58,326 nucleotides of DNA, taken from Streptomyces sp. ISL-100. GTDB lineage: Bacteria; Actinomycetota; Actinomycetes; Streptomycetales; Streptomycetaceae. The notes under the pieces were generated by a model, which did no database searches, had not been told where the DNA came from, and saw only the letters and a list, made by a program, of their open reading frames with translations. This document shows positions 42,189-51,819 of this stretch, piece by piece. The position numbers were made by a program, and so were the translations under genes. The stretch lies in contig NZ_JAGGOK010000067.1 of assembly GCF_018614615.1 (NCBI RefSeq), positions 1-58,326 of the forward strand. The letters are read 5' to 3'. Each line of letters begins with the position of its first letter. Positions within the stretch are counted from its first letter, which is position 1.

Positions 42189-43307
42189 CTACTCGAGCCC
42201 GAGCTCCTCGCACTCGGCCTGGACCCCGGGGACACAGATCTGCTCCACCGTGTAGAGGCCGTCAGTGATGACGGTCTCCTTGATGTTGTCCTTCGTCAGT
42301 GCGATGACGGGGATGCGCACAGTCGGGACGGACTTCTCCGTCGGGGTGTCGATGTCCGTGTGCGCGGCGGCTCCGAGCGACATGTTCCTGGCCAGCAGGA
42401 TGGCCATCTCCGCGGCGGCCTCTGCTTCCGGTGCGTATTGCTTGTAGACGGTCATGTACTGATCACCGGCAACGATGCGCTGCACGGCCGCCAGTTCGGC
42501 GTCCTGGCCGGTGACCGGCGGGAGGTCGGTGACACCGGCGGCCTTGAGCGCGGCGATGATGCCACCCGCCATGCCGTCGTTGGCGGAGTAAACGCCGGTG
42601 ATTTCGTCCTTGCCGAGGGAGGCGATCGCGGCCTCCATGTTCGCCTTGGCGTTCTCCGGCTTCCAGTCCTTGGTGTCGTACTCGAGGCCGACCTCGACCT
42701 TGCCGTCGAGCTCGGTGTGGGCGCCCTTCTTGAACATGGCGGCGTTCGGGTCGGTGAGGGCGCCGTTCATCATCACGACCTTGCCCGACGCGGACCCGGG
42801 CCCCGAACCGGACCCGGCCTTGCCCTTGAGAGCTTTCAGCAGGGACTTCCCCTGGATGTGGCCGACCTGTTCGTTGTCGAAGGAGACATATCCGTCGATG
42901 GGGCCCTCGGCGAGGCGGTCGAAGGCGACGACCGGGATGGCGGCGTCGTCAGCCTTCTCTATCGCGCCGGCTATGGCCTTGGAGTCCACCGCGTCCACGA
43001 TCAGTACGTCGACCTTGTCCTTGATCATGGATTCGAGCTGCTGCGTCTGCAGATCGGCGTCGTTCGTCGCGTTGGCGTAGCGGACCGTGCCCTTGCTGTT
43101 GGTGAGCAGCGCGATGCGCTCCTCGATGACCGGCTTGTCGAACTGCTCGTAGCGAGCGGCCTGGTTCTCCGGGAGCAGCAGACCAACAACGATGTCGTCA
43201 CTCAGCCTCACACGCGGCGGTTCCTCGGTCGTCCCGCAACCGAAGAGGGACATGGCCATCGCGGGGGCGGCGGCTGCGACGGCGGCACGACGCAGATGTG
43301 CGTTCAT
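42189..43307 (-). CDS. Sugar ABC transporter substrate-binding lipoprotein (XylF-like)
   Basis: 372 residues; signal with lipobox LFGC (C24). Periplasmic-binding-protein type 1 fold of the xylose/ribose group: DIVVGLLLPENQAARYEQFD, VDVLIVDAVDSKAIAGAI, IPVVAFDRLAEGPIDGYVSF, YSANDGMAGGIIAALKAAGV, PPVTGQDAELAAVQRIVAGD. Binds a pentose or similar sugar outside the membrane. The usual ATPase and permease genes are not next to it in this window, so it is an orphan. Hairpin at 42030 may end its transcript. Confidence 0.85.
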   Translation of the reverse strand: MNAHLRRAAVAAAAPAMAMSLFGCGTTEEPPRVRLSDDIVVGLLLPENQAARYEQFDKPVIEERIALLTNSKGTVRYANATNDADLQTQQLESMIKDKVDVLIVDAVDSKAIAGAIEKADDAAIPVVAFDRLAEGPIDGYVSFDNEQVGHIQGKSLLKALKGKAGSGSGPGSASGKVVMMNGALTDPNAAMFKKGAHTELDGKVEVGLEYDTKDWKPENAKANMEAAIASLGKDEITGVYSANDGMAGGIIAALKAAGVTDLPPVTGQDAELAAVQRIVAGDQYMTVYKQYAPEAEAAAEMAILLARNMSLGAAAHTDIDTPTEKSVPTVRIPVIALTKDNIKETVITDGLYTVEQICVPGVQAECEELGLE

Positions 43308-43883
43308 TGGTTGAATCCAACCTCCGTGACAGGCCGCATTAATTGCAGCCAAGATGGCCGAAAGCCAACTCTGTGGTTGGGGAAGCGTCAAGACGCGTCC
43401 GATTAACGTGACCGCAACGTGATTCTCTGTAATGAAGCGTTCAAGCATCTGTGATCGCAGGGGCCGGGAGCCGGGGCCCACGAGTCAGAAGCCAGCCGTA
43501 TCCAAGGACTGTCGGCGGTGTGGATTCCGGAACGGCATCGGGTATCACCTCCAGGCCTGCGCGTCTCAGCGGCCGGTACACCCTGCGGTACCGCTCTTGT
43601 CTACACACCCGGTCACCTATCCACCGTGTCGTCGCCGGCTCCGCCCCCGGATCCCGCCCACAGCTGAACGTCAACGACATTGCTCCGTGTGCCCCATGCC
43701 TTACGGGGGCGCCAGTGCACCACTGCCCGACAGGTGTACCGCCCCCAGGGGCCTTTGACTGCCGCACGAAATCACACTCCTGGGCGTACAACCTTCCGCC
43801 CACCTGGGATGTCTTGAGCGTCAGCGGGCGCGCTGACCACGCTGTCTGTGCTGTTGCACCGCTTTTCAATGCAAGGAGAGAGT
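43308..43883. promoter_or_regulatory. Divergent gap between XylF-like and FG-GAP genes
   Basis: About 575 bp without a recognised gene. The first 150 bp (43310-43460) are AT-richer than the surroundings and probably hold the promoter of the binding-protein gene. Other open frames lack any family pattern. Confidence 0.4.
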
Positions 43884-45344
43884 GTGTCAGGACGCGCATT
43901 TCGCAGGACGGCAGTCACGGCCGCGGTGGTGGTGTCCGCGTCGTTGCTGTCGCCCACCGCGCACGCCGCGACGTTCGCTGCGAGCACCTTGAGGCTGCAG
44001 GACGACTTCAACGGCGACGGTTACCACGACGTGGTGGTCACCGCGCCGACGGCCACAGTCAGCGGCAAGTCCGGGGCGGGCTACGTCGCCGTGCTGTACG
44101 GGTCCTCATCGGGGCTGAACACCAGCCGCAAGAAGGTCATTAGCCAGGACAGCACGGGCATACCCGGCGTCGCCGAGAGCGGTGACAGCTTCGGTAGCGC
44201 GGTCTCCAGCGCTGACCTGGACAACGACGGCTACGCCGACCTGATCGTCGGCGCATCGGGCGAGGACGTGGGCACCGTGCAGGGCGCCGGCGCGCTGGCC
44301 GTCATCTGGGGCAGCGCGAGCGGGCTGTCCTCCGGGAGCACCCTGCTCAGCAACACCAACGCGAGCCAGTACCTGGGCGTGGGCGTCGCCGCCGGCGACT
44401 TCAACGGCGACGGCCACAAAGACGTCGTCACCGAGGGCGACAGCGGACTGCAACTGCTGAGCGGCCCGTTCCACCGCGACGGATCGGCTGCCAAGAAGTC
44501 GATGTTTCCGGACATGGTGCCGACGGAGGGCTCCCGGAGCGTGGGCCGACTGACGGCCGCGGACGTCGACGGCGACGGCCTCACCGACGTCATAGGCTCC
44601 GCCACCTGGAACAGCGAGGCCGGCGCCGGACCTCCGACCGCGGTGTACTGGCGCGGCACCGCTTCCGGCTTCGCCGACCGTGTCCTACTGGGAGTCGAAG
44701 CCGACGACGTGGCTCTGGGTGACCTCAACCGCGACGGGCACGCCGACCTGGTCGCCGGACACTGGTCCACGGGATACGACATGGACATGGACCCGATGAG
44801 CAAGGGCGGCATGATCACCGTCGTCTACGGCAGCGCCTCCGGCCCCGACGTCGGCAGCCAGGTGAAGTACAACCAGGACAGCTCCGGCATCCCCGGGGCC
44901 GCTGAGGCCTTCGACAGCTTCGGCAGGGGCATCAGCGTCGGCGACATCAACGGCGACGGCTACGCCGACGCCACCATCGGGGTGCCCGGCGAGGACTTCA
45001 ACGGCAAGACCGACGCCGGTGCCCTGGTCGCCCTGTCCGGTTCTGCGTCCGGCCTGACCACCAGCGGTGCCAAGGTCTACCACCAGGACACGTCCGGCAT
45101 CCCCGGCACCGCTGAATCGGCCGACACTTTCGGCACCGCCACGAAGCTCGTCGACGCCAACAAGGACGGCAAGGCCGACCTCCTGGTCGGCGCCCCGGGC
45201 GAGAACAGCCGCGAGGGCGGCGTATGGGTCCTGCGCGGCACCTCCACCGGCATCACTACCTCCGGCTCCTGGTCCTTCGGCCCCGGCGCCCTGGGGACCA
45301 CAAGGGCAAACGCCCGACTCGGGAGCGACTTCAACCACTTCTAG
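43884..45344 (+). CDS. Secreted FG-GAP (integrin alpha-like) repeat protein
   Basis: 486 residues from a GTG at 43884 behind AAGGAGAG; Sec signal (AVTAAVVVSASLLSPTAHAA). Seven calcium-loop motifs mark the blades of a beta-propeller: DFNGDGYHD, DLDNDGYAD, DFNGDGHKD, DVDGDGLTD, DLNRDGHAD, DINGDGYAD and DANKDGKAD, each followed by GAPGE- or YGSASG-like strands. Such proteins are common exported proteins of Streptomyces and may bind polysaccharide or surface partners; no catalytic domain is present. Confidence 0.9.
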   Translation: MSGRAFRRTAVTAAVVVSASLLSPTAHAATFAASTLRLQDDFNGDGYHDVVVTAPTATVSGKSGAGYVAVLYGSSSGLNTSRKKVISQDSTGIPGVAESGDSFGSAVSSADLDNDGYADLIVGASGEDVGTVQGAGALAVIWGSASGLSSGSTLLSNTNASQYLGVGVAAGDFNGDGHKDVVTEGDSGLQLLSGPFHRDGSAAKKSMFPDMVPTEGSRSVGRLTAADVDGDGLTDVIGSATWNSEAGAGPPTAVYWRGTASGFADRVLLGVEADDVALGDLNRDGHADLVAGHWSTGYDMDMDPMSKGGMITVVYGSASGPDVGSQVKYNQDSSGIPGAAEAFDSFGRGISVGDINGDGYADATIGVPGEDFNGKTDAGALVALSGSASGLTTSGAKVYHQDTSGIPGTAESADTFGTATKLVDANKDGKADLLVGAPGENSREGGVWVLRGTSTGITTSGSWSFGPGALGTTRANARLGSDFNHF

Positions 45345-45360
45345 GGTTCTGTCGCTTTCC

Positions 45361-45495
45361 TCAGCTGCGGGAGCAGATGAGCATGGCCGCGAGGTCGGGT
45401 GCGGCCTGGTAGGCGATGGCGACGCTGCTCGCCTCCACCACCACCGGCGGCGGCGAGTCCGTCGACTGCACTGCATCGCCTGCCAGATGGTTCAC
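45361..45495 (-). CDS. Small open frame with strong ribosome-binding site (44 residues)
   Basis: GTG at 45495 follows GAGAGGAGG at 6-bp spacing, one of the best sites in the window. The product begins VNHLAGDAVQSTDSPPPVVV and continues EASSVAIAYQAAPDLAAMLI, ending CSRS. It is alanine/valine-rich with one cysteine near the end. I do not recognise a family; it could be a small secreted or precursor peptide, or the 5' piece of a lost gene. It lies between a propeller protein and a phosphatase gene, with about 210 bp before the latter's stop. Confidence 0.4.
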   Translation of the reverse strand: MNHLAGDAVQSTDSPPPVVVEASSVAIAYQAAPDLAAMLICSRS

Positions 45496-45706
45496 AGGGG
45501 TCCTCCTCTCGGACGGCAGCGAGCCGGTCGCTGCCGAGCCGGCCCCCACCGAAGCGAAGCCGACTGCGGGCCGGTGGGCGCCGTCTACTCCCTCGGCTTA
45601 TCCGGCCCTGTCCAGCCGGGGGCGCAGACGCTCGAGTTGGCAATCTGAAGGACGGAATAAAGGGCTCGCGATTCTGTACGGCTCAACTCGGCATCCGTAC
45701 GTCGCA

Positions 45707-46837
45707 CTACGCGAGGTGCTCCTCGGCCCGAGTGTTCGAGCACTGCACGGCGAGGGCCGCGATGTCGTCGTCGAGCCTTCCGCCGCTGTAGTGGAGCAGG
45801 GCCCGGTGAAGCCGGTCGAGCACCTCGCGGGGCGGAGTCGGGCCTTGCTGCCGCATCCAGTCCGCCAGTGGGAAGAACTCGCCGGTGCGGTCCCGGGTCT
45901 CTGTGACACCGTCCGTGTAGAGCAGCAGCTGGTCGCCCGGGGCGAAGGCGACGGTATCCACGCAGTATTGGTTACCGAGGAGTGTCGCGAGGTTGAGGGG
46001 CGGCGAGGTCGTGGTGGGCTCCAAGACACGGATCTCCCCGCGGTGCATCAGCAGCGGCGGGGGGTGCCCGCAGTTGAGGAGCCTGACGTGGCCGCCGCCA
46101 TGGGGGATCTCAGCGAGCAGAGCGGTGGCAAAGCGCTCGGGCAGGTCCTGGGTAGGGAAGGCTGCGCTGTAGCGGGTGATGCTGATCTCCAGGCGACGGA
46201 TGATGCCCCTCAGGTCGGGCTCGTCGTACGCCGTCTCCCTGAAGGAGTTGATCACCGCCGAGGACGCCCCCACCGCGGACAGGCCCTTGCCGCGTACGTC
46301 GCCGATGAGCAGCCGGACTCCGTACGGTGTGTCGGCCGCCTCATAGAAGTCGCCGCCGATCCGGGCCTGCTCTTGGGCCGCCAGATACAGCGACTCGATC
46401 TCGACGCCCCCGATGCGGCCTGGCAGGGGGCGCAGCAGCACCTTCTGAGCCGCGTCGGCGACGAGGCGGATGTGGAAGAGAGCCTCCTCCCGCTGGAGCC
46501 GGACATGGCTTGCGTATGCGGCTGCCAAGGTGACCGTGATGATCGCCGCCGCCGTATACGGGGTTCCCAGGTCGGTGTAGGCGAAGCTGAGGCCAATCAT
46601 GACCAGCAGGCAGAACGCCCCCAGCAGGATCGTGGGGAGCACGGGCCACATCGCGGCGGCGAGGGCGGGTGCGGCAGGCAGGAGGCGGCTGAAGGCGATC
46701 TCCCTCGGTGTGGAGAACGCCAGGCCGGCGATGAGGGCGGTAAGGATCACCGGTGACAGCCAGGCAGCTTCCCACCGGCCGCCGTAGGGAGGACGACGGC
46801 GCCAACGCCGTCCGGGCATGATCACAAAATGCATCAT
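45707..46837 (-). CDS. Membrane-bound SpoIIE-type PP2C phosphatase
   Basis: 376 residues. Four hydrophobic segments in the first 110 residues (WLSPVILTALIAGLAFS, ALAAAMWPVLPTILLGAFCL, LVMIGLSFAYTDLG, AIITVTLAAAYASHV), then a SpoIIE/PP2C domain: ARIGGDFYEAADTPYGVRLL, IGDVRGKGLSAVGASSAVIN, LNCGHPPPLLMHRGE, LLLYTDGVTETRDRTGEFFP, DDDIAALAVQ. The metal aspartates GGDFYE, GDVRGKG, DGVTE and DDDIA are intact. It should dephosphorylate an anti-sigma antagonist; the partner is not in the window. Confidence 0.9.
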   Translation of the reverse strand: MMHFVIMPGRRWRRRPPYGGRWEAAWLSPVILTALIAGLAFSTPREIAFSRLLPAAPALAAAMWPVLPTILLGAFCLLVMIGLSFAYTDLGTPYTAAAIITVTLAAAYASHVRLQREEALFHIRLVADAAQKVLLRPLPGRIGGVEIESLYLAAQEQARIGGDFYEAADTPYGVRLLIGDVRGKGLSAVGASSAVINSFRETAYDEPDLRGIIRRLEISITRYSAAFPTQDLPERFATALLAEIPHGGGHVRLLNCGHPPPLLMHRGEIRVLEPTTTSPPLNLATLLGNQYCVDTVAFAPGDQLLLYTDGVTETRDRTGEFFPLADWMRQQGPTPPREVLDRLHRALLHYSGGRLDDDIAALAVQCSNTRAEEHLA

Positions 46838-47208
46838 ATCCGGAGTAGATCGGGCATCTAGCGCCCTAATGGGCCATACGGTGGCGCGTCTGCGTCGCGT
46901 TCGTTGTTTCCCGCGGACCCCACCACCTCCCGCTATGCGTCTACGAAACGCGGCGTCGGGGAGAACCGAGCCTGCGGACCGCGGCGCCTGGGCAGCCGGG
47001 GCGCCGGGGGTAGCGCGGCGTGTCCCGTGATCACCGAGCGCAGGTGACGCACGTGCCGGTCATCCAGGTCAACGCGTCAGCTGCGCACCGTCGACACCGG
47101 TTCGTACGACACGGTGGACAGTAAGGCCGACTTCGGCTGCCGGGGGTCGGGGTCGGGGGAGAAGGTGGCGCGTGGGGCGGCTTGCCCCTGGACGCGAGTG
47201 GGCCCGGG
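46838..47208. other. Intergenic stretch, nothing recognised
   Basis: About 370 bp between the phosphatase start and the terminator at 47210. No gene pattern seen; it should contain the phosphatase promoter. Confidence 0.4.
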
Positions 47209-47209
47209 C

Positions 47210-47239
47210 CCCTCCCATGGCCTCAAGGGCATGGGAGGG
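47210..47239. terminator. Hairpin downstream of the LAxTG protein gene
   Basis: CCCTCCCATG (47210-47219) and CATGGGAGGG (47230-47239), loop of 10 nt, perfect 10-bp stem, about 30 bp past the stop of the minus-strand gene. Confidence 0.7.
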
Positions 47240-47270
47240 ACCCGTTCTTCGCCGGTTTCTGTGCCGGGCC

Positions 47271-48587
47271 TTACGACGCGCGGCGGCGGCGCACCGCGAA
47301 GTAGAGGGTGCCACCCGCCACCAGCGCCGCGGCTCCCACGCCCGCGATGGGCAGGGCGCTGTCCGAGCCGGTGGCGGCCAGGTCGCCGCCGTCCGTCGAG
47401 GCGCCCGAGCCACCGGTGGACGAGGAGGAGGAACCGCCGGCCGACGACGACGCGGAGCCGGAGCTGCCGCCGGACGACGAGTCCGAACCGCCACCGGACG
47501 AGGAAGTGGAGCCGCCGGTGGAGGAGGAGCCGGAGCCGCCGGTAGCCGAGGAGCCGCCGGTGGACGAGGATCCGGAACCGCCGCTGGTGGTCCCCGACGC
47601 GGCGTTGAGCACGATCTCCGCCGTGTTGTTCGCCAGGTATTTGTCGAAGGGAGTCTCGGCCTTGACGAACGACGCCGTGCCCGTCGCGCCCGGGACGACC
47701 TTGTCGATCTTCAGGCGGAAGCGGTAGGGCCAGTCGCTCTTCTCACTCACCCAGCCCATCTGGTTCATGCACGTGTACTCGCCCGTCTTCACCTTCTCGC
47801 ACGGGCGCGGCGCCTCCGTCACGGTCGTACCGGCCGGAATCCGAACCTTGATCGTCAGCGCCCCGGTGCTCACCACCCGGTTCATGTCGACCCAGGCCGG
47901 GCCCTTGTTGGTGAACTGGAAGGAGGCGGTGATCGTCTCGCCCGCCTTGCCCTTCAGCTTGCCGCCGGTCAGCGAGAAGTCGGCCGTGTTGTCGGCGGTC
48001 ACGAGCGCGTGCGTCGACGCACTGCTGTAGTCCTCGTCGGAGCTCGGTTCGGCCGCCTTCCGCTCGACCAGCTTGAGCGCCGGCCCGGTGCCCTGCACCT
48101 CTTCGCCGGTCCCGTCGGGGTCCGACCAGCCTGGATCCTGCAGGTGGACCGACACGCTCAACCTCTCGTACAGCGCTCTGTCCTGGACGTTGTACTGCGG
48201 CGCCTTCTCGGGCACGTACACCACACCAGGCTCCAGTGCCTGTTCCACGGCGCAAATGGCGTCGTACCCGTCCGGCATCTCGTCGTAGCCGCCAGACTCC
48301 GCGTACGTGCAGTTGGAGTGCTGCTTGGCGAAGTCCAGCCCCGCCGAGCCGTGGAGGTATACCCAGACGCGCTCGGCCCGCTCAGTGCCCTTGTTCTTCA
48401 ACGAGAGCGGTATCTCCGGGGTGCTGCCTGGCTTCACCCCTGTTATCGGAGCGAGCTTCGCTACGGCCATGTCCGGCCCGGCCTCGTCCGCGAGGGCGGG
48501 GGCGGCCGCCAGCGCGACCAGGGCAGCGGCACCGGCCGCGCTGACTCCACCGCGCAGCGAGCGGCGGCCGACAAGGGCGTTTTTCAT
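47271..48587 (-). CDS. Sortase-anchored surface protein (LAxTG signal)
   Basis: 438 residues. Sec signal (GGVSAAGAAALVALAAAPAL, ADE). Two beta-sandwich-like parts (TPEIPLSLKNKGTERAERVW; ITASFQFTNKGPAWVDM) of the kind annotated as DUF11/CARDB-like cell-surface repeats. Then a low-complexity Ser/Gly/Thr linker of about 90 residues, LAATGSDSALP as class E sortase signal (LAxTG), a hydrophobic helix (IAGVGAAALVAGGTLYFAV) and RRRRAS. It should be linked to the cell wall. A pair of cysteines (NCTY, AICAV) may form a disulfide. ATG at 48587. Confidence 0.87.
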   Translation of the reverse strand: MKNALVGRRSLRGGVSAAGAAALVALAAAPALADEAGPDMAVAKLAPITGVKPGSTPEIPLSLKNKGTERAERVWVYLHGSAGLDFAKQHSNCTYAESGGYDEMPDGYDAICAVEQALEPGVVYVPEKAPQYNVQDRALYERLSVSVHLQDPGWSDPDGTGEEVQGTGPALKLVERKAAEPSSDEDYSSASTHALVTADNTADFSLTGGKLKGKAGETITASFQFTNKGPAWVDMNRVVSTGALTIKVRIPAGTTVTEAPRPCEKVKTGEYTCMNQMGWVSEKSDWPYRFRLKIDKVVPGATGTASFVKAETPFDKYLANNTAEIVLNAASGTTSGGSGSSSTGGSSATGGSGSSSTGGSTSSSGGGSDSSSGGSSGSASSSAGGSSSSSTGGSGASTDGGDLAATGSDSALPIAGVGAAALVAGGTLYFAVRRRRAS

Positions 48588-49226
48588 GCGGGTCCCTCTG
48601 TGTGACATGTAGGCGAACAAAGAGCGTCTGCCGGGAAGCAGTTGCGAGAAGCCAGACCTCTGGCGAGACCGGAGGGTTGTACGGAGATCACTCCGACTCG
48701 GCCAAGCGGGCAACCGGTGCCTGTACGGCCGCGGCAGTCTCTTCGACCGGCTCCCGGTCGCGAGGGATACAGCCTGGCTTCGTTTCAGCCGCCGGTGCCC
48801 AGCCCGCCGGCACGGGCGATGCCGTCCAGCTCGGTGTCGACGGCTTGCCGCTCGGTGTCCCAGCCGATCTCCAGCGGGCAGTGATGGCGCGCTGCCGCGG
48901 TCGAGGCGGTGGTGGCGCGGGGGTGTCGTAGGAGTCGCTGGTGGGTGTGGTGGGTGCCGGAGTTCAAGGCCGCCATTTCTCCGCAGCCGTACAAGCGACG
49001 TCACGGGGCCGCGGCCGAAACTGTGGCACTCGCTCGTCGAGCTGCCCAGCCCGGCCGAGGCAACAGCGATCCGGCTCCCCGTCAACCCCGCGCTGCACGT
49101 CTTCGGCATGTGGCTGGTCCAGGACCGCTCTGTGCGTTGAGGACGGTGGCAGGGGACCTGCCGCGGCTGCACCACGCCCGGGGGCAGGGGGGGGAGGAGC
49201 CCCTAGCTGTGGCCTGGTCCGGTCGG
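48588..49226. other. Gene-poor stretch, possible gene remnant
   Basis: About 640 bp. A plus-strand frame ending at 49140 reads LWHSLVELPSPAEATAIRLP followed by VNPALHVFGMWLVQDRSV and looks like the C-terminus of a real protein, but no start or upstream part can be found. The rest shows nothing recognisable. Confidence 0.4.
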
Positions 49227-50111
49227 TCATGCGGACGCGCGCAGGTGTTCCGCGAGCGCGTGAAAAACGAAGAAGTTCGGGATATGGCTCACTTTCGTCC
49301 TCGCCGGGGGGAGCCACTTGCCCGCCACGTTGAGTGAGAGGGTCCCGGCCTCTACCGAGACCTGCTCCATCTGGTCCCATGTGATGGATCTGCCGTATGC
49401 CGTCACCGCGTCCCGGCTTACCGAGATGTCCCCGAACGAGACTGTTTCTCCCCTACGGACGGCAGCAAGGGCAATGGGTAGTTGCGCCTCGGTCACAGCA
49501 TCCTGGATGACGGGGCCCCAGTGCTCGGGGTGAGGGATGGCTTCTGGGAGCAGGAGAGTCTCGCCGTCCGGGCCGTTCAGGGTGTAGACGTGGGATCTGC
49601 CTTGGGAGACGCCGTAATGGTAGTGATCGACAACCTTCTGGCGCACCGAGAGCGCATCCCAGCGGTAGGCGGTGGGCCGCCCCTGCGAGTCGACGACGAC
49701 AAGCCCCTACTCGAAGAGCTGGAGCTGCGTGTACCGCCGGGTGGCGTACCGCCCCACCAGGAAGAAGCCTCCGAACACCAGCGCCAACAGCCCGCAGACA
49801 GCCACTTGGTACATGTTCGGGGCGGCGATCCCGATACCGGTCAGCACCAGGAACCCGGCGGAGAGGACAGCAGGGACCATGAGCCCCCGGGTTTTCGCGT
49901 GATACGTGGCCTGGTGACCCCCGAGACGTTCACGCTCTACCGCCGTCGATATCTGCTCGGAGGGTGGTTCGCCGTTCGCGCTCTCGGCTTGCTCGGCCTC
50001 GGGCTCCGCAACCGTCGCCACGGCGACGCCCTCCCGCAGAGGTGCGGCGCCGCCAACGCCGACCATCGGCCACGCCCTCTGGCTGCTCAGGTCCTTCGCA
50101 AGGACGCTCAC
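49227..50111 (-). pseudogene. DUF6585-like protein with internal amber codon
   Basis: One continuous frame with a single TAG at 49707-49709. Upstream: SEQISTAVERERLGGHQATY, two helices (GLMVPAVLSAGFLVLTGIGI; VAVCGLLALVFGGFFLVG), RRYTQLQLFE. Downstream: GLVVVDSQGRPTAYRWDALS, VSRDAVTAYGRSITWDQMEQ, HIPNFFVFHALAEHLR. The family reads 'LFEQGLVV' here, so a CAG to TAG change made the stop. The frame enters directly from the C-terminal part of the Hsp70-like pseudogene upstream (NGSVSVLAKDLSSQ), without a start codon of its own before SEQIS, so the two may once have been one fusion. Confidence 0.75.
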
Positions 50112-51310
50112 GCTGCCGTTGGCGTCGATTTCGAGGGTGACCTCAATGCGTGGGACACCACGCCGGGCCGGCGGCAGCCCTCAAAACGACTGTGCCCACT
50201 CGGTGGTTGTGGGCTGCGAGGTGGTGCCCGCCCTGGTAGACGTGGAACACGATGGACCGGTCGTCACCGTCGGCCATGTCTTCGGCGGTGGTGAAGATCT
50301 CAGAGCGCTTGGTCGGGAACGTGGTACTGCGCTCGATGACCAGCGTCATGACGCCTCCCGCTGTCTCGACACCCAGAGGCATCGGGCCTGCAGCGAGGCG
50401 CCGATCGCCACGACCTCGTCCGCATACGTGGCACTGCTCGGCTTCTTGCCGCCCGTCAGTTCGCACATCAGGTCCGCGACCGCCGGCATCCGGGAACCAC
50501 CGCCGACCAAGACGACGTGGTGGATGTCCCGTACGGGGACGGCCGCATCGTTCAGCACTTGGTGGACCGGCGCCTTGCAGCGCTCCAGCAGGCCACGGGT
50601 CAGCTCCTGGAACCGGGCCCGGGTCACGCGCTCGTCCAAGTGCAGCGGGCCTCCGGCGGAGGCGGCGAGATAGGGCAACTCGATCGTGGTCTCCGCGGAC
50701 GACGAAAGGTCGATCTTCGCTGCCTCGGCCGCCTCCCGCAACCGCTGCATAGCTGTCTCGTCCCCGCACAGGTCCACGCCGTGCAGGTTCTCGAACCTGG
50801 CGACCAGATCGTCCGCCACGGCTTGGTCCCAGTCGTCGCCGCCCAAGCGGTCGTCGCCGCTGGTGGCCTTCACCTGGACGACGTGTTCGCCGTCCGCGTC
50901 TCGGGTGATGTCCACCAGCGACACGTCGAAGCTGCCACCGCCCAGGCGCACGACAAGCGCTGTTCTTCCGCTCTTGCTCAGTGCGTAGCCCAGGCCCGCA
51001 GCGGACGGCTCGCTGATGACGCGCAGCACGTCGAGGCCGGCGAGCTCGCCGGCCTCCCGGGTGGCCTGCCGCTGACCTTGGCAGAAGGACGCCGGAACAG
51101 TGATCACCGCCGCGGTCACCTTCTCGCCGAGGTACGCCTCGGCGTCCCGCTTGAGCTTGCGCAGCACGAAGGCGCTGATCTGCTGCGCTCTGAACGTCTT
51201 CTCGTCGATCCGTATCGTCCAGTCGGTGCCCATACGCCGCTTGACCGAGCAGATGGTGCGACCGGCATTGGTGACGGCCTGGCGTCGGGCGGCCTCGCCG
51301 ACGAGCACTT
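50112..51310 (-). pseudogene. DnaK/Hsp70-like protein, truncated and frameshifted
   Basis: Minus-strand reading: LVGEAARRQAVTNAGRTICS, VTAAVITVPASFCQGQRQAT, LRVISEPSAAGLGYALSKSG, SGDDRLGGDDWDQAVADDLV, HHVVLVGGGSRMPAVADLMC (nucleotide-binding domain). Then, in another frame, PLGVETAGGVMTLVIERSTT and FHVYQGGHHLAAHNHRVGT (peptide-binding domain), and back in the first frame GVPRIEVTLEIDANGSVSVL. The first 45 or so residues are missing at an IS701-like remnant, and a segment near 50380 is deleted. In a canonical DnaK the first phosphate loop would lie in the lost part, so it is inactive. Confidence 0.85.
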
Positions 51311-51399
51311 CGCAGGCTCTGGTAGGTCAACCCCCGTACCAGGCAGGAACCTGGAGGCGGCGGCATCCGAAGCGGATGCCTCGGTAACCCTGTAACTCT

Positions 51400-51745
51400 G
51401 CCTGGCCCCCGGGCGCAGCGGTCCTCGAGAACCTCACCGCGTAGTCAACGCGGCCCATGACAGAGAACAACGGTGGCACGTGCGGTTGGTACCGACCTTG
51501 AAACGACCGACTCGGCCGTCTGCGAGCAGGCCGACCATTCAGGGCATGGATGGCGTGGTGACGGTCGGCTCGTGGGTGGGGCGGGCGAGCGTCCAGGAGT
51601 CCCCGGATTTCTGCCACGGCGAGTGGGGCGAGGCTGGTGGGCGAGGGCGACAAGGAAGGCGTGGGCGAGCATGGCCAGGGTGATGTGCCGGTACGAGCCG
51701 GCGTAGCGGGGGACCTCGTTCCTGTTCGGCGGACCTTTCCCCACC
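51400..51745 (-). pseudogene. IS701-type transposase C-terminal remnant
   Basis: Minus-strand RYAGSYRHITLAMLAHAFLV, then in another frame SLAPLAVAEIRGLLDARPPH and HHAIHAL. This is the usual end of IS701-group transposases ('RR--GWYRHITL---A-A'). Upstream domains absent. It adjoins the truncated 5' end of the Hsp70-like pseudogene and may have caused that deletion. Confidence 0.65.
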
Positions 51746-51819
51746 CAGCCCCCCTGGCTCGAGAAGGGCGGGGTGGGGAAACACGTCTGCCACAGGCGCC
51801 AAGAGCTCGTGGGCGTGGT

